Assembly (NCBI GenBank): GCA_024752435.1
Contig: CP103035.1
Coordinates: 992,001-1,056,000, forward strand
Length of the DNA: 64,000 nucleotides
Direction of reading: 5' to 3'
DNA from: Allantophomopsis cytisporea
Taxonomy: Eukaryota > Ascomycota > Leotiomycetes > Phacidiales > Phacidiaceae
Below the pieces are notes generated by a model. The model saw nothing but the letters and a program-made list of their open reading frames with translations, was not told where the DNA came from and ran no database searches. A program made the translations under genes and the position numbers. Shown one piece after another: positions 10,394 through 23,200 of the stretch (positions are counted from its first letter, which is position 1; every line of letters starts with the position of its first letter).

Positions 10394-11344
10394 TCAATCG
10401 ACGGCAGTTGCGCCGTTATAATAGTGAATCTAAAAAGTCAGAAATGCTCTCACCAGAACATCGAGGGAACTCACTGTCTCATCCGCACACTCAGGAGGGG
10501 TACCATAATCATAAGCCCCCAAGTTGATAAAAAGCTGTTGACCGGTACAAACATACCAAGCAGCATCATTGGGCCGATCAATAGTATCGACACTCCACTC
10601 AACAGCATCACCGCTGAAGGAGAAATTACCGTAATCATTTTCCGTCGTCTCGAAGGTGACAGCAAGTGTAGTGGCATTACCGACTTGCTCTTCCACATTG
10701 GCATATAGAAGTCCAGAGCTGATTAGTTCGACCAATTGCCCATCGACAATATTGAATTGGCCAGCTGTAGTGTAGTTGTCCATGATGGCAATGCCAGTGG
10801 TGTATTCGGGATTGGTCTGCAAATACTTGTGGAAGTTGGGAGACTCTACGGCACGGATCCAATAATAACCTGATTGCAATGTAACTCCGGGACCAGAGCT
10901 ACCGGAGAGAGTGGTAGAAGCTACATCTGACGTCGTTGTTGTTGCAACTATAGTTGAGGTTGTCGCCGCCGAAGTTGCTGTTGCTGATGTCACTGCCAAA
11001 GATGTGCCTGTGGTTGATACAATGGTGGTCGTGGCAGCTATGCCAGGGAGACATTGGTAATAATCTTCTTAAGTTAGTTTTAAGACATGCGATTTAATGT
11101 TGGAAGCATACATTCACTGTAAACTGTCAGCAATGTTTCTGAGACCTGATGTCATTACTCACCCAAGAGAAGAGCATGCATAACCAGATGCGCATTCTGT
11201 GGCACCACTCCAGCCATCCCCACCACCTTACAAGATCAGCATTTGTGAAAAATTCAGAACGAGAAACTCACATTGCGCATAGCCGCTTTGCTGCGCGAGC
11301 GCTGCCAGAGGCAACAGAGCAATAGCTAGTAGAAAAGACAGCAT
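10394..11344 (-). CDS. Secreted CBM1 (cellulose-binding) protein with unknown C-terminal domain
   Basis: Five exons: 11344-11272, 11226-11163, 11116-11112 (five bases), 11064-10475 and 10429-10394; 255 aa. Signal peptide MLSFLLAIALLPLAALAQQ. The CBM1 is split over four exons and has the family pattern: YAQCGG, GWSG, four Cys, and exactly nine residues between the last two Cys (YYYQC end). Introns are 45, 46, 47 and 45 nt with GTGAGT/GTATGC donors and CTGAC/CTAAC branches. A Thr/Ser linker leads to a domain of about 150 residues (from GYYWIRAVESPNFHKYLQ) that I do not recognise by function. The last intron (GTGAGT, TTTTTAG) removes an in-frame TAG and gives the end HYYNGATAVD. It should bind crystalline cellulose outside the cell; no catalytic motif is seen. 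Confidence 0.85.
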
Positions 11345-12031
11345 ATCGCAAGATTCATATATCAAAGAGACATGCAGAAGTGAAAATCAAACTTACAAGC
11401 TTCAGCTCACAGCCCCACAACTCACCTGGTTTTATAATCTCAATTTCTCAGATCTGGCCTTCTGATGTTTTCTGCCTGTTGTGTCTCGTTTGGAGTATAT
11501 TGTTTTGTCGGCGACGACGTTCCGAGCGGCTGCGGTAAATTGCCTTGCATTCTGGCTGCTGGCTGAGTGAGGACTGCTTAATTTCCTAGCGTGATCCCGT
11601 GGACCTTGCTAGTGATAGAGTACCAGTACCTGAATATGAAGTTCTCACATCTTTTCTGGTTTCATTTTGCAACAGATAGGAACATGCGTACCTCAAGAAC
11701 TGACGAAGACTTGTTTTCAGTTCAGTAGACATTAGTCGTGGTGCCAGCGAATTTTGGTTTATTGACCAAATCCGCTTCACCTAGCCACCATCTTCTCGTA
11801 TGTCGCCATTCACTACTTCTTCATCAAGATAGGTGGTCTTTGATTTCATGCATAAACTTCCATCCAGATTAAGCCGTTCTGCGAGCAGGACGATGCCGTA
11901 ACTCTGTGCAGCTTGCATCAAAGGATAAACTCATGGTTATATCTTTACCCTCTGAAGCTGGTACCACAAATCTATATTACACCGCGCAAAATTCTACAAA
12001 ACCATGATACATGAAATACTCTAGATCAATT
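11345..12031. other. Intergenic region, CBM1 gene promoter and ric1 3' flank
   Basis: 687 bp between two minus-strand genes. It must contain the CBM1 gene promoter and the ric1 terminator. No coding feature or repeat is supported. Confidence 0.45.
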
Positions 12032-15000
12032 CTATTGACTCGTGGCTGAGAAATAATCCCTATCTTGACTCTCGTCCGTTCGCCGTCCTCCCGTATCCCC
12101 CGGACTCACCGTGCTGCTTCTACTCCTGCTCACACTTCGACTTGCCTCTCTACTCGAAGTATCTGTTCCAGAGTCCAAGGATCGATGTCTCCTCGTCCTC
12201 GCAGGCACCTTCAATCGAGAACCCTCAAACAAGAAACTACCCGGCCCTGCTTTCTCTTGTGGCGTTCTCAATTCTACCATTTCCAAAGCCTCTCTCAAAG
12301 TCTCGCCACTTTCGTCAAGAGCAGTCAAGAACCTTGCAAGTTCTTTGCACAATTCCCAATCACCTTCGTTCTTTGCGCGTTCTAAAAGACGAACCAGCTG
12401 TTCTGAGCTGGAACTCAGTTCTTCAAATGTATGTAAAATCAGTAGGTAACCACCAGCGGTCTTCAAATTCCCACGCTTCAAAGACTCTTCAAAGAGTTCT
12501 TGGGGTGGTGGCAAATAGGTAAAGAGCGTACGCCAAGATCGCACTTCTGTTTTGCGAGTACATTGTACAATGATGTCCAGGTATTGAGCAAATGATGACA
12601 GGAATGAAAGGACTCCAGGGAGAAGCGCATTCTCACGAGATGGTGCTGTATCTACTTCTTCATCAAGAACATCGTGGAGAAGGACTTCCAGGGCGTGAGC
12701 GAAATATTCGAGATGCTGGTAATGATGCGCTAGATGTAGAGCTGCCGACGAATCGTAGCGCGAAAGATGGAATTTGAGAACTTGTGGAATAAAGAGATGT
12801 GTCTAATCTGCTAAGCTTTCATTCAAGATATTTGTGGGGTGAAAACTTACTCGTATCGCGAATCTGAAGTATGCAAAATTCACATCCCGTCTTTGGATAA
12901 GTTCCGGTTCTACCCCTAATAATATACCTTTGCCAAGCAGAATAGATAGCGGGTAGAAATCGACCGAGATCGATGCTGTTGGAGGTAGCTCACGAGCAAG
13001 CTCAGAAGGCGCACTGCGGAGGACGTCCTGAACTTCTGTCCATACTTTCATATCATTGCCATCAAAGAACCACAACGCATCTCGCAAGCCATGGCCAACT
13101 ATCTGAGCAGAGATGTCGGTGGAGGATGCTGTGGGAGAAATCTGCGCAAAGTCCGATGGCGAATTCAGGGACTGATCTCTCATTAAAGCGTAGTACTCAA
13201 CATTTTGCGCAATGATACGCATGTCGTATTTGAGTATGCGCTCTTCATTCAAAGATGGTTGCAACAGCACCAGCTTACCATCAACGAGAAATACAACGGT
13301 AGCTACAGCTACATCTTGCGAAGGATCACCATCTAGCATTTGGTCATCAGGTAGAATCCAGCTAAGCCCACGAACACGTGGCGGTGATCTAATGATCCCA
13401 TGGAATGCAATTTGTCCGACTTGTACCAGACGAACGGATTCCGATGTTGCGCTGATGATGTAGTGATACAGTAGATTGTCGTACGTATATACCAGCAGAG
13501 AATCCTCGCCAGATGTTGTTATGAGAACCACCGGTGCAGGAAGATGTTCAATATACAGCAGAAGGTTGCTATCGAGTGCTGCTTCGCGAGAGAACATGTG
13601 AATTTGATGCTGTTCGCCTGCCTCCACAGCTGCAATGAGGATATGCTGGTGCCAGCACATACCACCCCGTACCTGAAATGCGTTCTCCATACTCTCATTT
13701 ACAAACGTCTTCCATCGTCCGCTCTGTACACTGTAATGCGCCAGGCCACGGCGCCCGGCCACAGCTACATATCTCCCATCAGGAGAGATAACCGCACAAC
13801 GCATTGGCCATTGATCAACCAGATAGCTTGGAGGTATTTGAGCTGTATGCCACAAACTTGCTTCCGCGGAGATGGACGTAAGATCCGGTAAGTCATATCC
13901 ACGGTATACCATAATGCCAGATCTAGTCTGAAGTAAGGTACGGGAGATATTAGCTGAGGCATAACATCCCGTGACTGCGCTACGGGCCATCTCAAGAATC
14001 CATAATTTCTCTTCATTTTGTCCAACAAGAAGAATCTCTGATCCGCCACCAAGCCAAGAGCCTTCACGGACACCGTTCAGCCAGCCTTCATCATTTGCCA
14101 CAGAAATTGCCCTGTCGGCTCCAAAGCTGCTCCCACCAGGCTTCCCAAACACACTCCACATTGCCCAGCCTTTTTCATATCCTGCAAAAAGACAATATCC
14201 ATCTGGAGAATATGACAAAAAAGTAATGGCACCAGAAGTGCTGCCTGAAACAGATAAGGTTTGTCTGTGTGACAGTGGTATATTTCCAACATAGTCTTTC
14301 GCATTATAAACATGCACACTGCCATCCGTACAGCCTACGGCAATAAGAGAGAATCTAGCATTAATTGCTGCTTTGGATGCAAAGTCTTTCGGAAATTTCG
14401 GCGTATGAAAACAGTAGCCCCTAAACAGCTTCTTGGGTGCATCCGCCTCCTTGGGAGGTGGGAGTCGCTGTACGGCGTACGCTCTACCATCGGCAGTGAT
14501 CCATGTTGAGAGATTCATTGGTCTATCATGCACCATTTCCACAACACTCGATTTTTTCGGCAGCCATCCCATTCGACTCAATAATTCTGTACTTGTTTGT
14601 GTTCCTGTGCTGTCTGGAGTCCATCTTATGCATTGTACTGCCGCTGGCTTTTGCGTCGCCACAACAAGCTCCTCATCAAGAGCCAATGCCCTCCCAATGC
14701 CAGCATCAATTTTTATAACCATGCGAAATCGAACACTGACTTCTCGTACTCCGCCTCCTTCTCCAGGGCCCCACAGGACTCTGTCCCCACCCTGGCCGTT
14801 TACTCCGCCAAAGTGACTCTGTCTTCGAGCTTGCCCGTTGGCATGATTCGGGAAATGTGGCTTGTACACTCGGGCATTAGGATCCATGGCAAGAGAGTAT
14901 GTAATAAGATACCCTAGTATTGTCTGTACGACAAATATTGCAGAGTCTGGGCGAACTAAGAGTGATGTGTTCGGACCGTAGGTATTCAAGGAAGAATTGG

Positions 15001-15509
15001 ATCGTAAGACAACAGCTAAGATAGCTGTTGGCTATGTATTGATTTTAGTGACTCTCCTTACAAATTAAAGCATACAATAACAGATATAAACGTACCTTGG
15101 TTTGCCATATGGTCAATGTTGTGGCAGTAATTGTTGCGAACATAAAGCCACTTCGCGATAACCTGAGTGCCAGTATAGGTTCTTTGTCATTTTGAACCGC
15201 ATCATGTTGAAAGTAATCGTCTTCTTTATTGTCAGCTTCCACCTTCCCAGAATCCTCTTCTTGAAATTCTTGTTCGACTGATTTGACTGCTGGGGTCATG
15301 GGCGTTATGGGCGTCGGAGGCTCTAAAGCAACCTCAGAAGTACCATCACCCCTTGCCTCCTCCGAGGAGCTCGGTGCATTGATTAACGATCCACTACCCT
15401 CCGTAGTCTCTTGTGATTCGGCATCATCTTCAGATTCAACGACGAGTTCAGGTGGTGCTTTGCTGCTGCTAGCTGCATATATCCGGGGTAGACCTAGGGG
15501 CCAGTACAT
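12032..15509 (-). CDS. ric1: RIC1 homologue, Rab6/Ypt6 guanine-nucleotide exchange factor subunit
   Basis: Three exons: 15509-15096, 15031-12851 and 12802-12032, introns 64 and 48 nt; 1121 aa. The N-terminus MYWPLGLPRIYA and the motif LSRSGFMFATITATTLTIWQ (near 120-137) are family signatures. Between them lies an acidic insertion of about 100 residues. After the first intron the frame resumes with PTAILAVVLRSNSSLNTYGPN and SAIFVVQTILGYLITYS. WD40-like beta repeats occupy most of exon 2 and the RIC1 alpha-helical domain is in exon 3 (HLFIPQVLKFHLSRYDSSAA, then the FEESLKRGNLKTAGGYLL region). The tail is Arg/Ser-rich and disordered. RIC1 acts with RGP1 at the Golgi to activate Ypt6 for endosome-to-Golgi traffic. 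The start is shared closely with tho3 on the other strand. Confidence 0.93.
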
Positions 15510-15913
15510 GGCTGTCCAGTGATGTTTGTGGCTTCATTCATCTGATCGCATGCCAACGTGGCAGAGTAGTGTTCCTCCGCAAGAAATAAGAGCTCGTAAA
15601 TAATATCAAATCATATTTCCATGGATGCGATCGCAATTGTGTGTCATTGACCGGGGAGATGAATGGTATCTATTGATAGAGCTCATGCGGCAACTCCCGT
15701 CAGTGACAGGCGAGCCTTCAGCTTTATCTGGGGTTTAGCATGGGAACATCGATGAGGCTGACCTCCGGGATCTCGTTGTACATAGGTACACCAAACCACC
15801 AAACCATCAACAACAAACTTCACTTGTCACGCTTTAACGCCCACGTCATCTAACCTCAAGCTCAGACTCAAGTATTTCCTCTATTTCTGTGGCATTTTTT
15901 TCTACATAAAGGC
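15510..15913. promoter_or_regulatory. Divergent promoter of ric1 and tho3
   Basis: 404 bp between the two start codons, both reading outward. No open reading frame of note. A CT-rich stretch lies just before the tho3 start (about 15855-15905). Confidence 0.5.
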
Positions 15914-17437
15914 ATGGCTCCTTTAAGAGCGCGACAAAATGTGTCCAAAGAGAAATTCTCCTCTCATTTTGGTAGCATGAAGACCCAGTCATATTCGGAC
16001 CCCGGTTCTCGAGGTCCAGGCTCACATACGTAAGTCACGTTTATTTTCTTTCGAACTCACACTACATTTGTATTCTAGTCGATTCCTATTGGAGCTTGCT
16101 TTGTTACATGTCTGACTTTCAAATACGATGTGTTAAAGGAAGCACAGAAAGCGGGTTTGTGCAGTGCATGAGAGCCATGTCCCTAATGTCTGTACCTATG
16201 TATTATTGTTATGGCAAACACGGCAATAATATTTTATATGACATAGCATGACACAATCATGAGCAGAGTCTTTGAACCTCACATTGCTCTCATGGGTCCT
16301 GGACAACTTAATATATACACCCAATATGTTCTTTCCTTTATTACTCGGACTTTCTTTCTGAGACTTCCCCCAACCCTAGTACCATTCCACCAAGTCCGTT
16401 ACGAGAACATGCGCTATTTTGTCGATATATCAGAAATGGTCACTGACGAGGAGAGCAGTATACGCTCTATTGCCTGGAATCCACTTGGCACGCTGATTGC
16501 AACCGGTTCCGCAGATCGCACACTACGAGTTTGGAATCCAGAACGTCCTTCAATAAGGTTCTCCACTGATCTCAAAGGCCATTCTGCCGGAATCGAGAGG
16601 GTTGCTTGGAATCCACGAAAGGAGGCTGAGCTTTGCAGTGTGAGCAGTGATGGAGTGGTGAAGTTCTGGGATGTCAAGAATAAAACTTGTACCAATGAGG
16701 TAAAGGGTCTTGGGGATGCTATTACTATGGCATGGTGTCCAGATGGAGAGACCCTGGTAGTGGGAAATAAGGTACGTACTTCCTACAACACTATCGACAA
16801 AGACATTCATTGCTACTTTCTGGACTGTTCCAAGTGTTCTTTGCCGCTCTCACTGACTCCTAAATAGGAAGACAATATATTCATACTCTCGCCAACATCA
16901 ACCACACCAATAACATCCCATCAGCAGCCAATTCAAACCAATCAAATGGCATTTTGCTGGAGTGGTAAGAAGATCTTCCTCTCCACCGGAGAAGGACGTA
17001 TCAAAGTTCTCTCCTATCCTTCATTCCAGCCTATCCTCCGCCGAACATATGAAGACAAACCCTATGAACTGTCAGCTCACACATCTTCGTGTTTGACATG
17101 TACACTCTCCCCAACTGGACGATATCTTGCGACTGGTGGCTCGGACTCTATCATTACCTTATGGGATACCACTACTTGGACTTGTCCACGCACATTTACT
17201 GCTATGGTAGGTCCTGTTAGGTCAATCTCCTTCTCCTTTGATGGAAGTTTTGTGCTTGGGGGTTCAGACGAGGGAAGTGGACTGGAGATATCGCATGCAG
17301 AATCAGGCGAACATGTTCATAGTGTCAAGACTACAGGTCCTTGCCCTGTTGTTGATTGGCACCCAAGCAGATATTGGTTGGCGTACACAGACTTTGCCGG
17401 ATTGAAGATTGTCGGCATTGAATCGGACAAGAAATAG
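15914..17437 (+). CDS. tho3: THO complex subunit 3 (TEX1/THOC3), WD40 protein
   Basis: Three exons: 15914-16029, 16459-16771 and 16868-17437; 332 aa. Exon 1 encodes a short basic N-terminus (MAPLRARQ, KEKFSSHFGSMK, SYSDPGSRGPGSH). Exon 2 starts with IRSIAWNPLGTLIATGSADRT and exon 3 with EDNIFILSP. WD-type motifs are visible: RVWNPER, KFWDVKN and TLWDTTT. THO/TREX couples transcription to mRNA export. The first intron is 429 nt, far longer than others here; it is chosen because GTAAGT at 16030 joined to the AG at 16458 restores the family-typical SH-x-IRSIAWNPLG join. A nearer acceptor (AG at 16077-16078) would give a stop after 12 codons. Confidence 0.9.
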
Positions 17438-18508
17438 GATCAAATCTAACAAGTGTTTGGGACGTATTTTCTTACGTATGACTTTGCGTGCTGTGAAGCC
17501 TCGACATGGTATGAGTACGATCCCATTTTCTGGAAGCTTCTAGTCTCTTGTTCTAGAAACTGCTCCTTTATATTGGTTACGGGCTGAAACTAGGCACTTT
17601 CTAGTTTGGCCACCTGAAGCTCCTCAATAACATACGAACCGTGTGTCTTGACCAGTTGACTTTCAATACGATAGCCTACGAGGCACGTTACCACGCCTTT
17701 CATTTTGATGATTCAACCAGACAGAGGCAACCAATTCGTGTTCAAGCAGTACTCAATGTATATTCATTATTAACGCAAGGGACTGATAGGTTTCTCCCTA
17801 TATCTGGGAAGAAAGTTCTTGGTATGAATCACCAACTCGGTATTGTTGATTCGGCGTTTTTAGAGTGGTGTGGCAAGACTATTCACTTCGTCTGATCTGA
17901 CGAGTTATCGGGTGTACCAGGCTCCTTGAGAAATCGACGGAAGTGGAGGCTTCCGAGTATAGCATATAAATTCTTTTACTGTGCAACTACACTCTATCGA
18001 TTACGAACATATTGGAGAACTAATTTTTTAAATTTCCAAATTTTGTGAGACTATGTGTAACATTTTCGGTTTCTGGTTCAGCTACGCATAGTGAAAGATC
18101 AGTCTGTGAACTCACATGTGATCTAGAACCCCTTAGGGTGGCGTTACAGGGAGAATCTGGAATGGAAACTATAGATTCAAAAGTATAATTAACGAATCAA
18201 AAATCGTTACAGCAATACTGTTACTATTTCCTACCGAATGCAATGATAAAAGGGGCCGACTGGGAGATTGGAGGTGCCTGCTCATATTACGGACTGATCA
18301 AGGGCTGAGAACGAAATCAACAGAAGCTCTGGATACGAGCTGAAAAGTTGTTGGCGGTTATACAATCCAGTAATAAGCACAATATCTATGGTTCAATGTC
18401 TATCGGACTACTGTATAAATACTCAATGGGAACTTGACAATAGCGGAGACAAACCAGCTACTTGTGCAAAGAGCGAGAAGCCAAGTCTGACATACTTTTA
18501 CCAGCATA
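17438..18508. other. Intergenic region
   Basis: 1.07 kb between two plus-strand genes. An 84-codon open stretch at 17641-17895 has no recognisable feature. I see no repeat or RNA gene. Confidence 0.45.
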
Positions 18509-20027
18509 ATGCACTACGCAATTGGACTTTCTACGGCTATAGCCTTGGTAGTAATATCATGGTAAGTTAGGACAGCCAATCTATGAGATTTACAATTATG
18601 CTAAATTTTATAGCCATCTTGCCCTCGCTGTTCCAGCTCCTCAAATAACCATCCCAGGCATAACTGCGTATGGTGTCACCATCCCTGGATTTGTTATACC
18701 TGGTTATGAGACTACAACGAAGACTAAAAAAACCAAGATAACTTCTACAGGTGGTTATGGCTACTCAGAATCAACTACTTCAACACCATACGGTGGTATC
18801 ATCGCTCCATCAAGCTCTAAAAGCAAGAACAAGAATTCTTCCACCTCCAAGACTGACGCAGTTTCCACAAAATCATCTCCGGGGTACCCCAACATCAGCA
18901 CGATGTCTTCCAGAAGCTTCCCAACATCTGTACCTACTGCTTCCTCTTCATCCAAGACCAAGCACACAAGTGGTGATCCGATACTCACTTCCTCACTGTC
19001 TAGCTATAAGGCTTTACCACCATTTGCTTCTTCTAGCACCAGTAAGGATTCAACCTCTAGCATGGGTTCTTCATCTTCCAAGACAGCTCCTATTAGCTCG
19101 TCAACATCGACTGAATTGCCACCATACAAAACTCCTCCTCCACCAATTTCAGATCTTAGCTCGTCTTCCTCCAAGACTGCCCCAGTGAGCTCCTCATCAT
19201 CGACCACGCTATTGACCTCGCTGCCACAATATACACTTCCTTTTTCAACTTCAAACTCCAGCTCATCTTCCTCCAAAACTGATCCAGTAAGCTCCTTATC
19301 ATCGATTGCACTACCAACTACGCTATCAAAATCGTCAACAACCACGCTGCCGATCTCACTGCCGCCATATACACCTCTCTCCCCAACTTCAACTACAAAT
19401 TCTAGCTCATCTTCCTCCAAGACTGCTCCAGGAAGCTCCTCATCATTGGTTACTTTACCAACCACGCTGCCGCCATATAAAACACCTTCTCCAAACTCAG
19501 ATTCTAGCTCATCTTCAATCGAGACGGACCCAATAAGCTCATCAATCTTATCAGCAGCAACAACATTACCCGCTTATCCATCTTTGGCACCCTTCTCTTC
19601 GTCATCAAGTAACAAGACAATATCAACGAGTTCCCCGAGCAGCGCTGCATCAACTTATGATCCACTGCCGCCAGTAACCCTTGCAACGACCTCGTCATCA
19701 AGTACAAGCACCATCAAACCCTTGGTTTCAACCTCAATCTCTCCGATAACGTCCAAACTTTCCTGTCCCACAAAAACCCTCACAACAACTTCAATCTGCC
19801 CAATCACAACCACATCACCAGCATATACCAAAGTTTCAAAACGGCCTCGATGTCCTCTCACCGATTACTGTGTTGAGTTAAAAACCCTTACATTAGGCTG
19901 CGGCTGTTTGGGTGTGGCAACTGAGACCATCACTGCTGAAACTTGTGTAGCAAGTTGTCCCGGAGTAGACTCTTGCAACACGTTATACTCAACTGTTGCC
20001 CTGCCATGTCCTCAAACCCGCCTGTGA
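18509..20027 (+). CDS. Secreted Ser/Thr-rich mucin-like protein with Cys-rich C-terminus
   Basis: Two exons: 18509-18561 and 18614-20027, with a 52-nt intron (GTAAGT, GCTAAAT, TATAG); 488 aa. The signal peptide (MHYAIGLSTAIALVV, ending near ALA) spans the intron. A short Gly/Pro/Ile segment with near-repeats (IPGITAYG, VTIPGF, VIPGYE) follows. The centre is made of imperfect tandem units of 30-40 residues of the form SSSSSKTAPVSS, a Thr/Leu run, then LPPYKTPSP. The last 90 residues contain about a dozen Cys (CPLTDYC, LGCGCLG, SCPGVDSC), resembling a compact extracellular domain. No GPI signal is obvious at the end (QTRL). Probably a heavily O-glycosylated wall or secreted protein; function unknown. 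Confidence 0.8.
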
Positions 20028-20261
20028 TCAATACCTCATGCACTGCTCCAGCCATGAAGACTACATCTAGCGATGTAAATCTTGTTTGCGCACGTATACC
20101 TGAGATGATGTGAGTGTTTTCATGAATACTGCAGGTTTGGGAGACTCAGTACTATTTGTTTCTTCTTCTTAGCTTCGACCAAATGGACATAGTTTGACTC
20201 AAAAATTGATCATGAATCTATTGCTTGTTCTAATCATTGTGTGACCATGTTGATATCATTT

Positions 20262-23200
20262 CTACATGTACAAGCTCGCCACAGCCGTGATGTCTCTCTT
20301 AATCATCTCCTGACAAGTCTGCATCTTGGTAAATAGTTCAGGATCACCGATGATTCTTGCCGCATTTTTCACTTCTCGACAGGTCTCATCTAACCTGGTA
20401 ATAACTCTCACAATTGTACCCTCTAAAACATCTGTGAGGTCGGTAATATTCTTAAAAGACATTCCTCGGGCCCACTCATAAACAACTTCCATGAGTCCAA
20501 ACCGAGGGCGAGAAACGAAATCGTTCGAGTCATCCGCAGAGAGGATGACTTGGTGTTCGGTCTGTCTCTGGTTTACCTTTTCAGAAATCTCAATGATCGT
20601 CTTCATGCCCTTTTCGAGATTGCCGGTGAGTTTTGGGACAGTGTCAGTTTTTTCCTGGAACACGAAAGCAGAAAGTAGCGCAACAATTTCTGCTGGCTCA
20701 TAAGCTGCTAGTACATTGTCCAATATGAGTTCAGTCAACACAAGCTCATCGGCAGAATGAATCTATAATGGTATTAGCGGCGATAAGCTAAAGAAATCAG
20801 AATCGACATACCTCGCAAGCAACTTTGCCCTTCAATTCTACACGTGAGCTCTCGTCAACGAATTGGAGATCCTTCAAGACCAAGATACGCTGCTCGTAAT
20901 CAGGCAGAAGCTGAAGATTCTGATCTGACATAAGCTGTCTCAGTTGAGAGATATTCTCCTTGATAATCCACTCATCGTGACGCATTGCAAAATGTTTGAG
21001 GAATTGAGGACAAGCCAAGGACTTGCTTTTCTGGCAAGTTGTGTATACCTGTCGTCTCTTATCCAATGTGTCACGTAACTGCAGTTCCTTTACACGGGTC
21101 CAGTCAAGTTCATCCCAGGCATCGGACTCCCAAGAACTACAAAGGTTTAAGAGCTCTTTGATAGCCTCGTAGTATGGATCTCCACCGCCAAATACTTCAG
21201 GTACAACACCTTTGACAATGGTCTTAGTAACACACTCAAGATCGCTAACAAGAACATGTACCGTCTTGGTGGTGATGTGTTTCTTGTTTTGAGGCAGCGT
21301 TGTGAATTGCTTGCGGAACTTTGGCAGGTAGGGGAGCAAGTCAGTCGAGTCACGTTGGTCTCGGCGGGTTCTGATTTCAAGTACATGAATAGTAGGAGCT
21401 GGACCGGATGTAGCACCTTCCCTCAGGAGTATACCTGGAGTTCGGATACCGTCCTTGTTGTATACGACTAATCGTTTTGGTGAGAACATTCGGCGGCCAA
21501 TAGGAGTGCCGAGTAGGCCAAGATGTAAATCTAAAGTGAGTTGCTTGTACTCCATCGCTGCTTGGTGGCAATCGTCGAGATCAACATCACAAATGTCGCA
21601 CTGCTCACGCTTAATCTTGGCAAGATCAGCTTCGGAGACCTTGACAGCCTTCTCATGCTCGGGCAACAATTGTTGTGTAGCATGTTCACTAAAACTGCGC
21701 TTGATCATTTCCTCAATCTTAAGAGCTTCTACTCGAAGAAGATTCAGAATCATGTTGTACGTCAGTCTAAACTGAGAGCGCAGTTTCGAAGACTCTCCTA
21801 AGATCATTTGGCGAAGTTCTGTAACTGGAGGAGCTTCGTCCCCACCCGGTGCTACGATGAGAACAGATCCAACAGTATCGAGACCACGACGACCTGCTCG
21901 TCCTGCCATCTGAGTGTACTCACCGGGTAGCAAATTTCTGAAAGAATGTCCGTCATGCTTGCGGTATCCAGAAAAGATAACAGTTCTTGTGGGCAGATTG
22001 AGTCCCATGGCAAACGTCTCAGTCGCAAATAGCACCTTTACTAGGGTTTGTGCAAACAACATCTCAACGACCTCTTTTACAATCGGAAGCAGTCCACCAT
22101 GATGCACAGCAATACCCCTGCCAAGCATATCTCGTAGACGGACAATCTGAGGCAAAAGTCTATCTTCCGGCTTCAATCTAGCTATAGATTTTTCAATGAT
22201 CATGTGAATAGCGCTCTTCTCGGTAGCTGTACAGAAGTCTTGGTTGCTCAAGGCATCCGCATTCTCCTCGCAACGTTTTTTGGAAAAGACGAAGATGCAT
22301 GCTGGTAGAAGAGACTCCTTTTTCAAGAACTGCACCAGGTGAACCCAGGTGTTCTTATCTTGTGCTGCGGAAGTCCGGCCTCCTGGTCTACCTCCTCTGC
22401 CCATATGGCCAGGGTTGTGACTTGCCCGAGGAGCTCCGCCACGTCCCCGCTGTTGAGCACCACCTCTTTGTTGTCCACCACGAGCGACTTGGCCACCCCT
22501 GCCGCGCTGGTTTCCGCCACCACGTCCACCTGATGCGGGTTCCGGTGCTGGAAGAGCTTTTATTTTGTCCCTTCCAGAAAGAGCATCGTTGGCGCTCTTC
22601 CATCCCTTCTCAATGAATTTCTTGTCAGCGTCAACAATTTTGTGAATGCCCTTGTTAGCCCACAGATAATGCTCAAGTGGTACAGGTCTTTTAGGCGTTG
22701 AGATGACATAGATGTCCTTCTTCTTTGTCCTGCCAACCCATGAAGCAAACTCATAGGTGTTCGGTACAGTGGCGGACAGCAAAATAAGAGTGACATGCTC
22801 CGGTAACATGATGATGACTTCTTCCCAGACAACACCTCGTTCAAGATCATTTACATAGTGTACTTCATCAAAGATGACAAACTCTACATCTCTAATAAGA
22901 TCTGCACCACGATATAACATGCTACGAAGAATTTCAGTCGTCATAATGAGACAGCTGGCCTCTGGGTTAATTTGGACATCTCCAGTCAGGATACCAACTT
23001 CATCGAAGACCTCTCTAAAGTCTCTGAACTTCTGATTACTCAAAGCCTTGATAGGCGATGTGTAGATAGCCTTTGTCATATGTTTGGCTGCTAGAGCAAT
23101 GGCATACTCCGCGACCACAGTTTTTCCTGCAGAGGTATGTGCAGCAACAAACACGGAGTCGCCATTCTCAAGATGATATACTGCTTCCTTCTGAAAGGTA

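Noticed and set aside
10394..10474. Reading the CBM1 protein through to the TAG at about 10432-10430 (ending VRAFLTF)
   Set aside because: A 45-nt intron with GTGAGT donor, CTGAC branch and TTTTTAG acceptor gives a more natural, frame-consistent C-terminus.
19004..19465. Antisense 153-codon frame rich in Glu/Asp/Val
   Set aside because: It is the mirror of the Ser/Thr-rich repeat codons of the mucin-like gene, not an independent gene.
22299..22616. Open frames opposite the SKI2 RGG segment
   Set aside because: Shadow frames caused by the GC-rich RG repeats of ski2.
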